A DNA stretch of 64,000 nucleotides. It comes from Absidia repens (Eukaryota; Mucoromycota; Mucoromycetes; Mucorales; Cunninghamellaceae). The translations under genes and the position numbers were made by a program. Of this stretch, positions 46,062 to 57,426 are shown in pieces (positions within the stretch are counted from its first letter, which is position 1; each line of letters begins with the position of its first letter). The stretch is from assembly GCA_002105175.1 (NCBI GenBank), contig MCGE01000029.1, forward strand, positions 372,001 through 436,000, in the 5' to 3' direction. The notes under the pieces are model-generated. The model was not told where the DNA came from and did not search any database. It worked only from the letters and a program-made list of their open reading frames with translations.

Positions 46062-47402
46062 TGAGAAAATCATTTGCGATTTCGCTAGCTTGCCACACAT
46101 ACACACACACCCAACCTCCTTAATTTTTTTTTTCTTTGTACCTGCTAACCAGGCTTTTCCACCTGATTTTAATAAATCCATGTTTTCCATTTCCGCCCGA
46201 ACATCATATTGAGATTTGCGATATTGGAACCCATCTTCGATCCCCATTTGGGTAGTGACAAAATGCTGTGGGTTGGCGTTGATCAGTTCGTAGCATCGAG
46301 CATAGATGATCCCATATATCCTGGCTTGAATTTGATACAGATTTTCAAACACCGGTTCAATAAAGTGGGCTTGTAATTGGAAATAATGCGGCAGTTGGTC
46401 CTTCAGCATCGTGTTGAGGTATTCATAATCTTGCGTGGCCGTGTCCAAGGCGGTTTCAGTCTATGTATCCCGAAAAAAAAAATAGATCAGTTTCCCCCGT
46501 TTCCTTTTCCTTTTTTGTAAGCCAACACTGACTTTTTGAACAGTGCTCTTTTTTTTTTTTCCTTACCTTAAAGATTTGCTTTTCTTCACTAAAGCTTCGA
46601 TCTTGTTTCGCATTCAATTTGGCCAAGGCAAGACGATGGCGATCATAATCAATGAGTTTGTGGCTTCGTTTGACGATGGTTTTCCCGATCACTTTGGAGA
46701 TATCCAACAGTTCCAATAACGGTCGAGTCACGTCGCGGTCCAAGGCGTCCAATTCTGGTAACACTTCGTCACGGCAGTAACCCAAGGCGGCCTCAGCATC
46801 GTTGACCGCTTGCGTAGCATCGGCAGATGTTGTCGGGACCCGTTTTTGCACCACGCCTTCCACCGCCGTGGCGCCAAGATGAGGATCGTACACAGTCGCC
46901 AAGTAACTGGCCATCGCGGCCTGGTGCATCATGGCAGCTAAATAGGGAATAGAGAATGAGTCAGGAAAAAAAAAAAAAAAAAGCTCCTCCCAACTCAATT
47001 GTTTTTTGTTTTGGTTTTTTTTTTTTTACCGGCAATACTATCACGATACGTTTGTGTATCCTTGTACAATCGTTCGACCACCTTGATATTGCTTGTAAAT
47101 TTCTTTTCCAGGGCCATGAATTCCGAATCCTGAGTAACTATATTTGTGGAGGAAAGAAAAGGTGAGTCATGGCAAGGTCAATGAGCAAGGATAGGTACAC
47201 AAATGAGCGTTTACCTTCGGCCTTTTTTGAAAGCATTTGGTGAGGTAGGCGATTGATAGCTTTTTGTAAACCCTATCGAGACCAGAAAAAAAAAAAAAAA
47301 AAGGAAGAGGTACGTGAGATAGAGTTTGACAGGCTTGTGTGTATATAAAGAAAAAGATATTTTCTATTGTTGGTAATTTTATTCAGGTACCTTCCAACTC
47401 AT
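45376..47402 (-). CDS. Amphiphysin-type BAR-SH3 protein (Rvs167/Hob1)
   Basis: Seven exons on the minus strand: 47391-47402, 47215-47272, 47030-47137, 46567-46937, 46142-46460, 45640-46014, 45376-45398; 421 residues. The start MSWKGLQKAINRLPHQML matches the amphipathic helix of Rvs167. The BAR domain covers about residues 5-250, with VVERLYKDTQTYRDSIAAMM and YDRHRLALAKLNAKQ. A Pro/Gln/Ser-rich linker (PSSPPPPSAIA) leads to a C-terminal SH3 domain: [37 protein letters not shown], ending in SEL. These proteins bend membrane at endocytic actin patches and bind Las17/WASP-type Pro-rich ligands. The first coding exon is 12 nt and the last 23 nt. The intron between the BAR part and linker contains a poly(A) run (about 46025-46059). 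Confidence 0.93.
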
Positions 47403-47975
47403 GATGAATAACGTATAGGAGGGAAGGAAGAGTGCAATGGGTAAATGTGTATAGGAAGAAAAAAAAAAAGGAAGGAAAGAAAGAAGAAAAGAAACAAAAA
47501 AGGTCAGTGCGGATAAAAAAACTTTTTTGTCAGCTGCATCGCCCACATTATCGGTTTGGTACTCCGCCCACCCGCCATTTATTCTTCTTTTACCAAGTTG
47601 ACATCGAAACACCGGGGGTCATTCTCAAGACACTTGAGGACATTACTAATTTTAGTAAGGTATGGCTTTTATACCTGGGATAAATCTTTTCCGCGCCCCG
47701 TTTTTGTATAAATATATGTGTGACTAATGACGATAACTGAGCCATCATCTGCAAAAGAAAAAGTGTCATCATCCCTAACATATGAAAAAGTCGTATAACA
47801 TGCATATATGATATGATTTAATAAAAAAAAAAAGAAAAAGACTTTATTGTATATATATGTATATATATATAAGAACAATGGCATAAATATGATAGGGGAA
47901 GGAAATCTATGTATGTAAAACTAAATATGTATGTATAGGATTTGTTTTTTTTTTTGGTTCAAAAAGTTGCAAAGC
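47403..47975. other. Spacer between amphiphysin and syntaxin genes
   Basis: Holds the amphiphysin promoter and the syntaxin 3' UTR. A purine-rich run at about 47455-47500 and (TA)n near 47847-47872. No gene is supported. Confidence 0.5.
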
Positions 47976-49830
47976 TCAGTTTCCACCGGTGCCCTGAAAA
48001 AAATAAATAAAACAAAATGAATTCATCTTTCTATTCGTTCATGGATTTTCTTGACTTACCACATGGTTGAAACCAAACCACCATACTAATATAGCAATCA
48101 CAACACAAAGAATGATACAGATACAAAGACACCACCATTTTTTCTATAAAAAGAAAATCATGATATCATTATAACCACCAATCAATTTCACCTTTTTTTT
48201 TTTTTTGCTTTACCCGTCTTGTTGCCCTAGCACTTTTGATAGCTCGAGAAATAAATTGATTTCCTTGTTCCATATTACCCGCAGTATCTTCAGCATGATG
48301 CTCCACTTGATTCAATGTCTGTCCTTGTTGTTCCACTAACATTGACATATCCATAAACAACTGATGTAGTTCCTACAAATGTCATTTGAAAAAAAAAAGT
48401 CAAAACGATACCCCTTTTTTGTGAAATCCAGTTTGTAGTTGTCGTTATTAATACTATTATTATTCTTACCAAAATAGTTTTTTCGATACGTTTGATATCC
48501 TGATGTCTATCTTGGACTTCGTTGAGAACCGCTTTCGCTTGGCCTGTTCTACCCGCTTGCATTAACTACGTAAAAAAAAAAAAAAAAAAAAAAAAATTAA
48601 ATTATAATCCCGCTTTTCGCTTGGCCTTCCACCCTGTGTCACTTACAGACTGCGTAAAAACTTGACTTGATTGATCAGAATCAATCATTTCCTCGATTTG
48701 TTTCGGCGTCGCTTCAGGTTTAACGATTCGAATCTGTCGTTCCATACGTTGTCGATACCGTTGATCATACATCCGCTCCATATCCTGATATTCTTGAATC
48801 GTACTAAGGAACCGTTTCCGAAGTGCATTGGTCTGTAAGGAGGAGGGGGAGGGGGAGGGGGAGGGGCAGAATTGTGTCGTTCATCGGTTTTTTTTTTTTT
48901 TTTTTGTCGTTGCCGTGATTATAATTTAAAAAAATAAAGGTTAGGATATTAGATCAAAGAAAAAAAAAATATCATTCTTGGGGGAGGAGGTGCCAAGGTA
49001 TATATACCTGAGTATGTCGGATTTGCCCATCACTCGTGGTCGAAGGAAAGTTTCCATTCACCCCTTCCATTGCTAATAAAAAAACATCAGAATAAAGAGG
49101 ATAGGATGGTAAAAGAGATTTTTTTTTTTTACCTTTGATTCGGTTTTTAATATCATCGTTCCTTTTTTGTGTTTCCTCTTTTAGTGTTGTCAATTGAGAA
49201 GCATAGTTCCTTGATTGGGATCCATTCGTGGCCGTCAGAGCTGATTCATGGAGTGACTGAATTTCTTGGATATTGTTGCCTACTGTGGCGATATCAGCTT
49301 TGAGATAATCTATCTCTTCAAAAAAGGCAGACATTGTCGATAAATCGGGTTGTATTTGTCGTGGAGGTGCCATTTCGTACTGCTGGTGTTCCTGCTTTTG
49401 TTGACGTTCCTTTTGTGTGTTATATCGTGAGGCTGGTTGTCCGGCTGTTCGTTCTGTTATATTTGTACGGCCGTAGTTGTCATACCCAGCAGGTGTTCGT
49501 CTAGGTCCAAATCCATCGTCGTATCCTTCACTATTACCGTCCGCTCCAAGTAAATAAATTAATAAATAAAAAAATAACATTGGAGAAAAGGTTATTGATG
49601 TAAACTATTTTCTATACACATATGTGTTTTTGCTTTTTTCTTGTGATAACAATGAGCATTCCTTACGTGGTTCTCCGATCAGCTCCATTATTCAGGTAAT
49701 TCTATATAAAGGCAAAACAAAAAGATGGAGTGAGTTCAGGTGTTTGGCTCATGATGATCGTATTAACAAGTACTACCTGAGTGTCACCCCGTAGTTCAGC
49801 CATACGATCTCTACTAAAAGAAAATGACAT
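47976..49830 (-). CDS. Sso1/2-type plasma-membrane syntaxin (Qa-SNARE)
   Basis: Minus-strand exons: 49788-49830 (or ending at 49777), 49133-49543, 49008-49072, 48647-48832, 48470-48565, 48214-48372, 48060-48143, 47976-47993; about 353 residues. The start MSFSFSRDRMAELR leads to a Gly/Gln-rich segment, then an Habc bundle beginning MSAFFEEIDYLKADI. The SNARE helix runs from about ARTGQAKAVLNEVQDRHQDI (GRTGQAKAVLNE in the sequence) through ELHQLFMDMSMLVEQQGQTL (zero-layer Gln) to NQVEHHAEDT. The C-terminal anchor is WWCLCICIILCVVIAILVWW with a short lumenal tail. The family fuses secretory vesicles with the plasma membrane together with Sec9 and Snc. The join of the first exon is uncertain: a GTGACA donor keeps phase, while a tempting extra exon near 49660-49695 does not. 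An intron holds a (GGGGGA)n tract. Confidence 0.9.
48836..48866. repeat. (GGGGGA)n tract in a syntaxin intron
   Basis: Plus-strand AGGAGGGGGAGGGGGAGGGG and onward: four or more runs of four to five G separated by single A, beside the splice acceptor of a minus-strand intron. It meets the simple pattern for a G-quadruplex. Confidence 0.85.
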
Positions 49831-50027
49831 TTTGATGAATATTTCAGGAAGAAGAGGGATACGACCAGTTGTAAATAAAACAATGTAAAGAAAAAAAGCA
49901 TAAAAAGAAAATGCATTTTGTAATATTTATTTCAAATGCCGCTCTTTTGTTCCTATTTTTTTTTGTGACTTTTTGGGGCACCTCCTTACTTCTTGGAATA
50001 AATCCCTTTTCCAATATCTTACCTCAA

Positions 50028-52552
50028 ATGACATCTGCTCGTGGCAACGGGCATCATAGTTCATCCGGTCGATCTGGAAAATCAAAAAACGATAATATAG
50101 GCAAAGTCATTTTACCCAAGAGACGTCGATTGTTTGCGTCTGATAAGAAGAATGAAATGGACAAGGTATTGATTGTAGTAGTAGTCGTCGTAGTAATGGC
50201 GTGGTAAGAGGAAACGAAGGCGTGGATAGACTTATTTATTTCTCTTTATTGATAGCTATTTGACAAAATAAGTAACGATCCCTTTTACGAAAACGAACTT
50301 CCTACTCACAACGGCCAGAGCACCATGAACGATCTAGCGAATGAAGAAGAGGCAGCAAGAAAACAACGAGAAGAGTTAGAAAATCAGCACCTTTTTTTGA
50401 ATGACAAACCACTTGATTGGCATTACATTGACCATTCGGACGGCGATGCTGATGATTATACGATGCCTGCTCCTACCACCGAATTACACAACCTCTTCGA
50501 TCAAGATCAAGTGGAACTAGTCAAAGAGGTATGTCTACCATGTCATAAAATAAACACCGTTTTGATAGCTTATCGTTGATGTTTTTATATCCACTCCTTC
50601 ATACAGGCTCTCCATAACACAAACGACACCAAAGGCAATGGCGTCAATTATCGATTCTTCAAAGCACACTGCAAGGTATGACGATGATTATGTTGGTTTT
50701 TTTTCCGTCTCTCAAAAATTGAATGACTGACTTGCTTATTTTGTATCTCCTTGTAGTTACCAACTCCCTCTCTTATCAATGAAGCAAACAAGATCAAAGA
50801 TCATTCAGCACTGCAAAAATATTCGTACCTTTTGAAGAACTCATGTAAGTCTTTTTTTGGTGATGAAACAATTGAACGGGGAAAGGAGGGAGGGGGATCA
50901 AATGACGTAGTTTATGCTAATGTTAATTTGATTTGACTTGACTGGTTTATTTTTAGCTGATGCGAAACGAAAATTACTTTTATCCTCAGGCATGCTTCCT
51001 CTTTGGTACCAACATGGCTGGAATTGCCCCCATTCTTTATATCAATGGCTCATGGAAGTCGGTAAAGTATTAAAAAACTGTAATGAAGGGGGGAGGCGGT
51101 GAACTTACATGAACTTGTACTTAATCTTTTATATATACTGCATAGTGGCATTTGACAAAGATCTATTATCGGCCAAACAAGCTATGACCATCCTGTCCAC
51201 ATTCTGGTCCAATTTGGTAAGTGTACCAATGAAATGGAGATGAACTGTAATACTTAATAATTTTCTATTATGTAGCCCACAGTTAAATTGCCGCTGCACC
51301 CTGCAATGTCGGATGATGTCAATTATGCTCGAAATATGTCTGTAGAAACTTTTTCGCATATCATGAAATCTTATGGGGCTTTGAAACTTCCAACAATTCA
51401 CAAAGACGATGATCACAACAACGATGAGCAAGATGTGACGGCGACACCAAACTCGGCAATAGTATTCGACGACACTGTCCCTTTGATTCAATTAGAATGG
51501 ACGCTCCAACTACTCACCAAATCTCTGCTACTCTGGCCTGAAGCTTATACCACTCCACAATTACATTACCTGGCCAAGATATTACTCGGGATAGGCATGG
51601 ATGGTCTTGGCGGGATGATACTACAGACTCTCCAGGATTGTTTACGAGCTTGTGTACTGGCATTACCTCAAGATACTTGGCAACAGGAAATTCGGCAATT
51701 GGGGTGCTCTCTCTGTGACACATACTATTTAGTGGAATTGGAAACACGGTTGACGCGGGCGATCAACCCTGTATGTGGACGATGCTCTTATTTACGCCGT
51801 GTGATTGCCCTAGCATCTTTAGAACTGTCGTATGTCAAGGGCCTTTTACTAGCTCTAAATTCAGAACGACAGCAATCACCCTCATCTCCACCACCTCCTT
51901 GTCGTCCTCTACCATCACTTAAACTTATATCATCGCACATGACATCACCTACCAGTATTATTAGTCGAATGGTTGCAATTCTACGGGAACCAACGAGTAT
52001 ATTCCAACAGTCCAACCCTGATTACAGACAACTATCTCAACAGATATTCATGTTGGACTACGCTATTGGAAATGATTATACGGAACTTATGAACTCTGTT
52101 GTAAGTGCTACAACAACAACAAAAAAAAACAAAGAGGGGACAAATGTCACTGATTTCACTATTATTATTATTATTATTGTAGGAGAACGTGAACGCTTTG
52201 GTTACACAGTTACAAGCTCTTGGGCGCAGAATAGGTAAAAAGGGAATTGCGACAAATTTTTTTTTTATATCGATGAATTGAATGATAGCTGATCAATGAT
52301 GTCTCTCTCTTTTTTTTCAATCGATAGGCGGACGACTCGGAGTACTGGATAGAACAAAGGTAAGTTGAGGAAATAAATAAAAAAAGGAAGGGATTGAGGG
52401 ATTTATTGAAAGTCCACCGTTTTTTTTTTTTCAAAAAACTCATGAATGATCTTGTTGTCTAGGCCAACGAAGCGACGCAGCGACTCTGGACTAGACTTGC
52501 ATATATGATTCACCAGCATAGAAAAGGCGTAGCTGATGATGAAAACCTATGA
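50028..52552 (+). CDS. Unknown nuclear-type protein, possible Nse6/SLF2 (CANIN) homolog
   Basis: Ten exons (50028-50165, 50256-50528, 50607-50675, 50757-50844, 50957-51061, 51146-51216, 51276-52100, 52183-52234, 52328-52359, 52463-52552) give 580 residues with all phases consistent. The N-terminus is basic and Ser-rich, then acidic (SDGDADDYTMPAPTTEL). The middle has WYQHGWNCPHSLYQWLMEVV and DLLSAKQAMTILSTFWSNL. The helical C-terminal half contains LQLLTKSLLLWPEAYTTPQL, LAKILLGIGMDGLGGMILQT and RLTRAINPVCGRCSYLRRVI. This order resembles the CANIN domain of SLF2/Nse6, which loads the Smc5-Smc6 complex: a short helical repeat, then a segment on genomic dosage positions L-L-x-x-G-x-D and L-P-x-x-x-x-x-x-x-L-R. 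The match is by eye and weak, so the function is a hypothesis. The ATG at 50028 was preferred to an upstream one that would add a hydrophobic leader. Confidence 0.6.
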
Positions 52553-52900
52553 CACTTACCGCTCCTATCACCGTACCTACCTCCTCCTGCTGCTCCTCCA
52601 GTGTCTCGGTTTGGGCCTATTCCTAGTGTAGCAAAATGATCCCTGATGGTCTGACTTCCATAATGGCACTGGCTGATTTTAGAACGCCGCAATTCTATCT
52701 CTCTTTTTTTTTTTTTCCTTTATAATCGTCATCCTTTTTTTTTTTTATTTTTTTTTCTGGCTTCTCTTCTCTTTTTAATCCCTCGCTTTCTTTTTTTCTT
52801 TTTTTTTTTTTTGTGTGTGATTGCCCTTTGCTACACCCTCCACTTTTATACATATATCCTTCTTCCACGTCGTCGAATAAAACAACAACAACAATTCATA
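52553..52900. other. Spacer between CANIN-like and Rab32-like genes
   Basis: 3' UTR of the upstream gene and a T-rich promoter/leader (52700-52815) for the Rab32-like gene, with CAACAACAACAA directly before its ATG. No gene is supported. Confidence 0.5.
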
Positions 52901-54022
52901 TGGTACATCCCCAAAATGAAAATGTCTTATCTGACTTGAGAAATTGACCATCTATCTATCTTTTTCTTACTTCTTATCTGTAGGCTGAACCTCCAACTAG
53001 AGAATATCTTTACAAAATATTGGTAGTGGGAGACCTTGGGACTGGTAAGTAATATGTATTCTACCCTTGTTATTTTGTTCTGCTTGCTGAGCTGTACTTG
53101 ACCATTTTCTTTTTCTTGTTTAGGCAAGACTTCCATTATTCGCCGCTATGTACACAATATCTTCTCAACTAACTACAAATCGACCGTAAGTCATCAATCT
53201 GTGGAAAGCATCCAAAAAGAGACAGGAATATCAGGGGGTGTGAAAGTCGTTGGTTTATAGATCATATTAAGAAATTGTCCTGTTTTGGATGAAAATTTGT
53301 ATATCTATGTGCGTGTGTGAGTGTGTGTGAAAGTAGATTAGAGTTGACAATTAACATAAATCTTTTTTCTTTACTGCTTTTGGTGTGGAATGATAGATCG
53401 GAGTAGACTTTGCTCTCAAAGTGATCCAATGGGCACCAGAAATCATCATTCGTTTACAACTTTGGGATATTGCTGGACAAGAACGCTTCGGTAACATGAC
53501 TCGCGTTTACTACAAGGAAGCTCTTGGTGCATTTGTAGTCTATGATGTGACCCGACCACAAACATTTGAAGGTGTGGCTAAATGGAAACAAGATTTGGAT
53601 TCAAAGGTAGCGCTCCCTGATCCTTGGGGTGGTGGTAATATTCCAGTGGTTCTACTTGCAAACAAGGTAAAAACAGCGCATGGTGGGAGAAATTACATCA
53701 AGTTCGGTATATTGATCATCTGTTTTTTCTTTTTTCTCCAATGATCCCATAGTCTGATTTATTACAAGAAGGACATGGACAACCTATCAATCATGAAGAA
53801 ATGGATCAATACTGTCAGGAAAATGGATTTTCTAGTTGGTTTGAAACGTCAGCAAAAGATAACAGCAACATTGATGAAGCGGCGCGACATTTGATCCAAT
53901 CGATTGTGGCTATTGAAGAAGAACACGGAACATTAATGGCGGACGACATGGATGATGACTCGATTCATTTGGATCAATCCAAGCATCGCGACCATTATGG
54001 TGGTGGAAGTGGTTGCTGTTAG
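52901..54022 (+). CDS. Rab32-like small GTPase
   Basis: Five exons are proposed: 52901-52903 (ATG alone), 52984-53044, 53124-53185, 53397-53666, 53753-54022; 221 residues. The protein begins MAEPPTREYLYKILVVGDLG, with P-loop GDLGTGKTS, effector IGVDFALKVIQW, WDIAGQERFGNMTRVYYKEA, ANKSDL, ETSAKDN and a C-terminal GSGCC prenylation signal. WDIAGQERFGNMTRVYY with IGVDFALK is diagnostic of the Rab32/38 (and Rab7L1/29) group, where switch II has IAGQE instead of TAGQE. In animals and amoebae these act on lysosome-related organelles and mitochondria; yeasts lack the family. The intron after the start codon (GTACAT donor, CTGTAG acceptor) is the only start I found that keeps phase and gives a usual N-terminus. 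Confidence 0.9.
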
Positions 54023-54854
54023 TATAGACTTTCTCCCTCCATCTTTTTATTTTTTTCATCCCATTCAGACACTTTCCCTTCATATTCCCCCTTTGATCTA
54101 CTTGCTGTATCTTATGTATTGTATTGTACACTGTCTTATTCTCCATGTCTTTCATACATCGCCATTCTTTTCTTCTTTTTCTTTTCTTACTTTAGTTTTA
54201 TATTTCATATCCTTTCTATATATCTATTGATTTATATTATTTTCTTCTTTTTCGTTTTGTTTACACAATGATTTGTTTGACTTGTCTCCTTTTGTTTTAT
54301 ATACATATATAATCTTGTGATGAACCTGAAATAAAAAAAAAATCTCTTTATGCATATCATTTCTTTTGTTATTCATTGTCTTTTGTCTCCCATGATGTAA
54401 TTGTGCCTGTTTTACTTAGTCTCTGAACCTTAAAAACACTTTTTTTTTTTTTTCGGGGTAGTTCCGGCAAATAATAATCGTACAGTACGTATTATTATAT
54501 TCGATTGAAAAACAAAATGTGTGCGTATGATCCTATTGGGATGGTGATTGATTGATAAGGCGGTGAACTGGGTATAAAAAATACCAGTCAAAAAAAAAGG
54601 CGGGGTTTACGCATGGATGGTATGTAGCATGAACTAAAAACAGCTTATCGTGCATGAATAGAGTCACTCCATGTTTTATAAATGCGCATGTATAATTTGG
54701 ACAATGCTTCCCATATATATTATCTATAAAAACAGCAGAAAACATGGGCATTAGAGATTCATTGATTGTATCACCTGGCAGACTATGATTGATAAAAACA
54801 CAACAAACAATTTATGATGCAGTTTAAAATGAACGTTAAGCAAACTTTAATTGT

Positions 54855-54896
<42 letters not shown>

Positions 54897-55874
54897 GTAG
54901 TATTGTGTGGTATAGTATTGTTATCATTTTCTATTACATGTACTAAAAATCAAAACTATTGATTGCATTCAAGAAACGAAGGGACTAGTGGGTATGTTGT
55001 AGACAATTTCAAAAAGAAAGGGAGGGAGAATCTAGTGCTCGAGATGGATCGGAGTCAGTGAGTCAGTATATAAAATATATTTTATTGAAATACAAGCAAG
55101 TATATACTGAAGTTGGTCAACACTAATATAAATGGGCGAAAGGAGATGACTTCGAACAAAAGAAATTTAATGTAGAAGACAAACCCCCCAAAAAAAAAAG
55201 AGAGAGAGGGGACAGAGATCTACTGTAGAAGACAAGCTGAAAGAATGAGAGACAGAAAAAGAAAGAGACATACTAATGGTACACACTATAAGACACAGTT
55301 TATTGAGATATATATTCGAACTATGGACAATATAAGATTAAACTAAGGTAATGAAGGCCCGAAAAGGCCAACTAACACTGGTAATCCCAAATCCTGAATC
55401 CAAAATGAAAAGGTTTCCCCGTGCATCTTGTAATCCCTGTTCTGAAAACGCTTCTAAACTAGTCATGACACTAATCCAAGATCACTACAACCTCAAGGAA
55501 GTTGAATTATGACAAAAAAAAAAAAAAAAAAAGAAAAAAAAAAGGAAGGAAGAGAGCGAAAAAATAAAATAGGTAAATAAATATTCACGTGGGCGGAATG
55601 TAGAATATTTTCTTTTTTAAGTGATCCCATACAAACACAAAAAGGAGATAGCCATTTTTAAATGATCAAATTTTCCGTTATAAATATAAAACATTTATTG
55701 AAATTCATCATAAAAGTCGAAATACAAAAGGGGTTGTAATAAATGTGTCTAAAAAAACGAGTTAATCAGAGAATGCAAATATACTAATAATACAGGGGGG
55801 AGAATAGAGTAGGGAAGGGAAAGGAGGGCGGGGAGGGGGAGGAGCAATATCTAAAAAAATCAGTAAATCTATAC
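54023..55874. other. Intergenic region between convergent genes, with repeat copy E
   Basis: 3' UTR of the Rab32-like gene with an AATAAAAAAA signal near 54329, (AT)n at about 54859-54888, repeat copy E (55290-55610), and a G-rich tract at 55794-55846 after the BCS1 stop. No gene is supported. Confidence 0.55.
55290..55610 (-). repeat. Dispersed repeat family, copy E
   Basis: Minus-strand order: ATTCCGCCCACGTGAATATT, ATTTTATTTTTTCGCTCTCT, a T run, AGTGATCTTGGATTAGTGTC, ATGACTAGTTTAGAAGCGTT, ACAAGATGCACGGGGAAACC, TTTTCATTTTGGATTCAGGA, GGCCTTTTCGGGCCTTCATT, and TATATATCTCAATAAACTGT. It shares the CACGTG-containing 5' block with copy B and the GATCTTGGATTAG block with copy D, which places all five in one family. 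Confidence 0.75.
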
Positions 55875-57426
55875 CTAAAGTTGCTCCCATAATAAATCCG
55901 CGCGTTCGATGGCTTCTTCTGGTCGATCCTTAAAGTAGACAAAATGGCCTTGCAAGCTTGCTGTACTGACAGGATGGCCCTCGATCCGACGGATAAAGTC
56001 ATCTGCAAGTTCCGGTCGATCTTGATAGAATCGGGAAAACATGCCACGGATTTGAGCAGTGGAAGCGTTGCCCAAATGTTCCTTCAAATCCACTCGGCCA
56101 GGTCGAATCAATGCAGGGTCCAGTTTTTCAATATGATTCGTCGTCAAAAAGATGATGCGCTCTTCCGCTGAGGCAACCCCATCCAATGCATTCAACAAAC
56201 CACTAAATGTAATCATCGATTGGTATCCTTGGTTGTCGCTTTGTGCCCGTTTGGTGAAAGCCGCATCAATATCTTCCAATAACATGATACTTCGTTCAGG
56301 TACGTTACTGAGTAGGTGGTTGAGTCGATCGTCGGTTAGGCCTCGTTCTGATAAGTTGAGAATGCAAATGTTGTATTCCAATTCACCCTATGTAAATAGC
56401 AAAAAAAAAAAAAGAGTGGATTATAGTTAGACCACCGCACCGTTCCTATTTTACGTTTGATAACAAAAATAAAAATAAAAATCCTACCGCTAATGCTTGA
56501 ATAAAACTACTTTTCCCAGAACCAGGTTCACCATACAAGAGATAGCCACGTCGGTAAGGAATACCTAGTATCATAACAATGAAAAAGCAGGAACATGGGT
56601 CAGCACGAACTTTTCTTTTTCACCGCAGTCCGTTTCTATGCTTACCTCTTTCATTATACCAAGATCCATTTCCAATAAATGCTTGCACATCTTTGACAAT
56701 CCTTTCCTTAATTCCAGTATCCAAAATCACCGAGTCCAGCATACGACGTCGTCGGGGCATACCAAAGGGACGCCATTCAGGGCCGTAAGAGGTATAGATC
56801 ACCGTTTTCCCTTGCTGTTTCTTCAAGGCCATTTCTTGGGCTTCTTTGAGCAAATCGGTCAATACATGGCGATCACGGGACAAAGTAGTGACTGTAATCG
56901 TTTCCCAAGGACTTCCCGTTGACAAATCCATCATTTTGCCGTCGCGTTGTCGTTGTACTTGCATCCATATCCCATGCCATTTAAAATAATGTGTTCCAGG
57001 CCCAGGTACCAGTCCAAATTTCGTCGTCACACTCCCATTGTCATGTTGCCGGAATGATGTTTCCACTGCTAAGTGCTGCACTTGTCGTTTGGGCGCTTGC
57101 TGTGACATCCACTGCAGGAACCAGAGATAGGCCTTGTCTTTGGACGGGATTTCCAAAGTAACCAAAAGCCGTCGTTGTAAATACGAGGCCCCTAACATGG
57201 ACCCCTTTCGCAGAATTGTCATGGCCGCCCCGATACCTAGTAGCCCAAAACCGGCCGAAAAGTAGGGATTGCTGGTGATATTGTCAAACATGCCGCCGCT
57301 ACCGCTTTCCACTGCAGGGGTTGTTGGTGCTGTTGTATTCACATCGGCCAAGTCGTTCCCATTGTTTATTGAGGTGGTAGGTGTGTTTTGTGATGAAGAA
57401 TCGGTTACAAGTGATCCTAATGGCAT
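55875..57426 (-). CDS. BCS1: Mitochondrial AAA ATPase Bcs1
   Basis: Three exons on the minus strand, 56646-57426, 56488-56564 and 55875-56387, give 456 residues, the length of yeast Bcs1. One transmembrane helix (about 58-75, [17 protein letters not shown]) is followed by the BCS1 N-terminal domain and the AAA module: [17 protein letters not shown] (Walker A), [10 protein letters not shown] (Walker B), [27 protein letters not shown] (sensor and Arg finger). Bcs1 sits in the inner mitochondrial membrane and translocates the folded Rieske iron-sulfur protein into complex III. The ATG at 57426 was chosen over an upstream in-frame ATG at 57528, which would add an Arg/Phe-rich stretch. The N-terminus before the helix is about 57 residues of Ser/Thr/Asn-rich sequence, usual for fungal members. 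Phases are consistent. Confidence 0.96.

Noticed and set aside
49911..50027. Upstream ATG that would give the CANIN-like protein a hydrophobic leader
   Set aside because: The added residues are F/L-rich leader-like sequence, and a membrane anchor would not fit the basic, Ser-rich N-terminus that follows.
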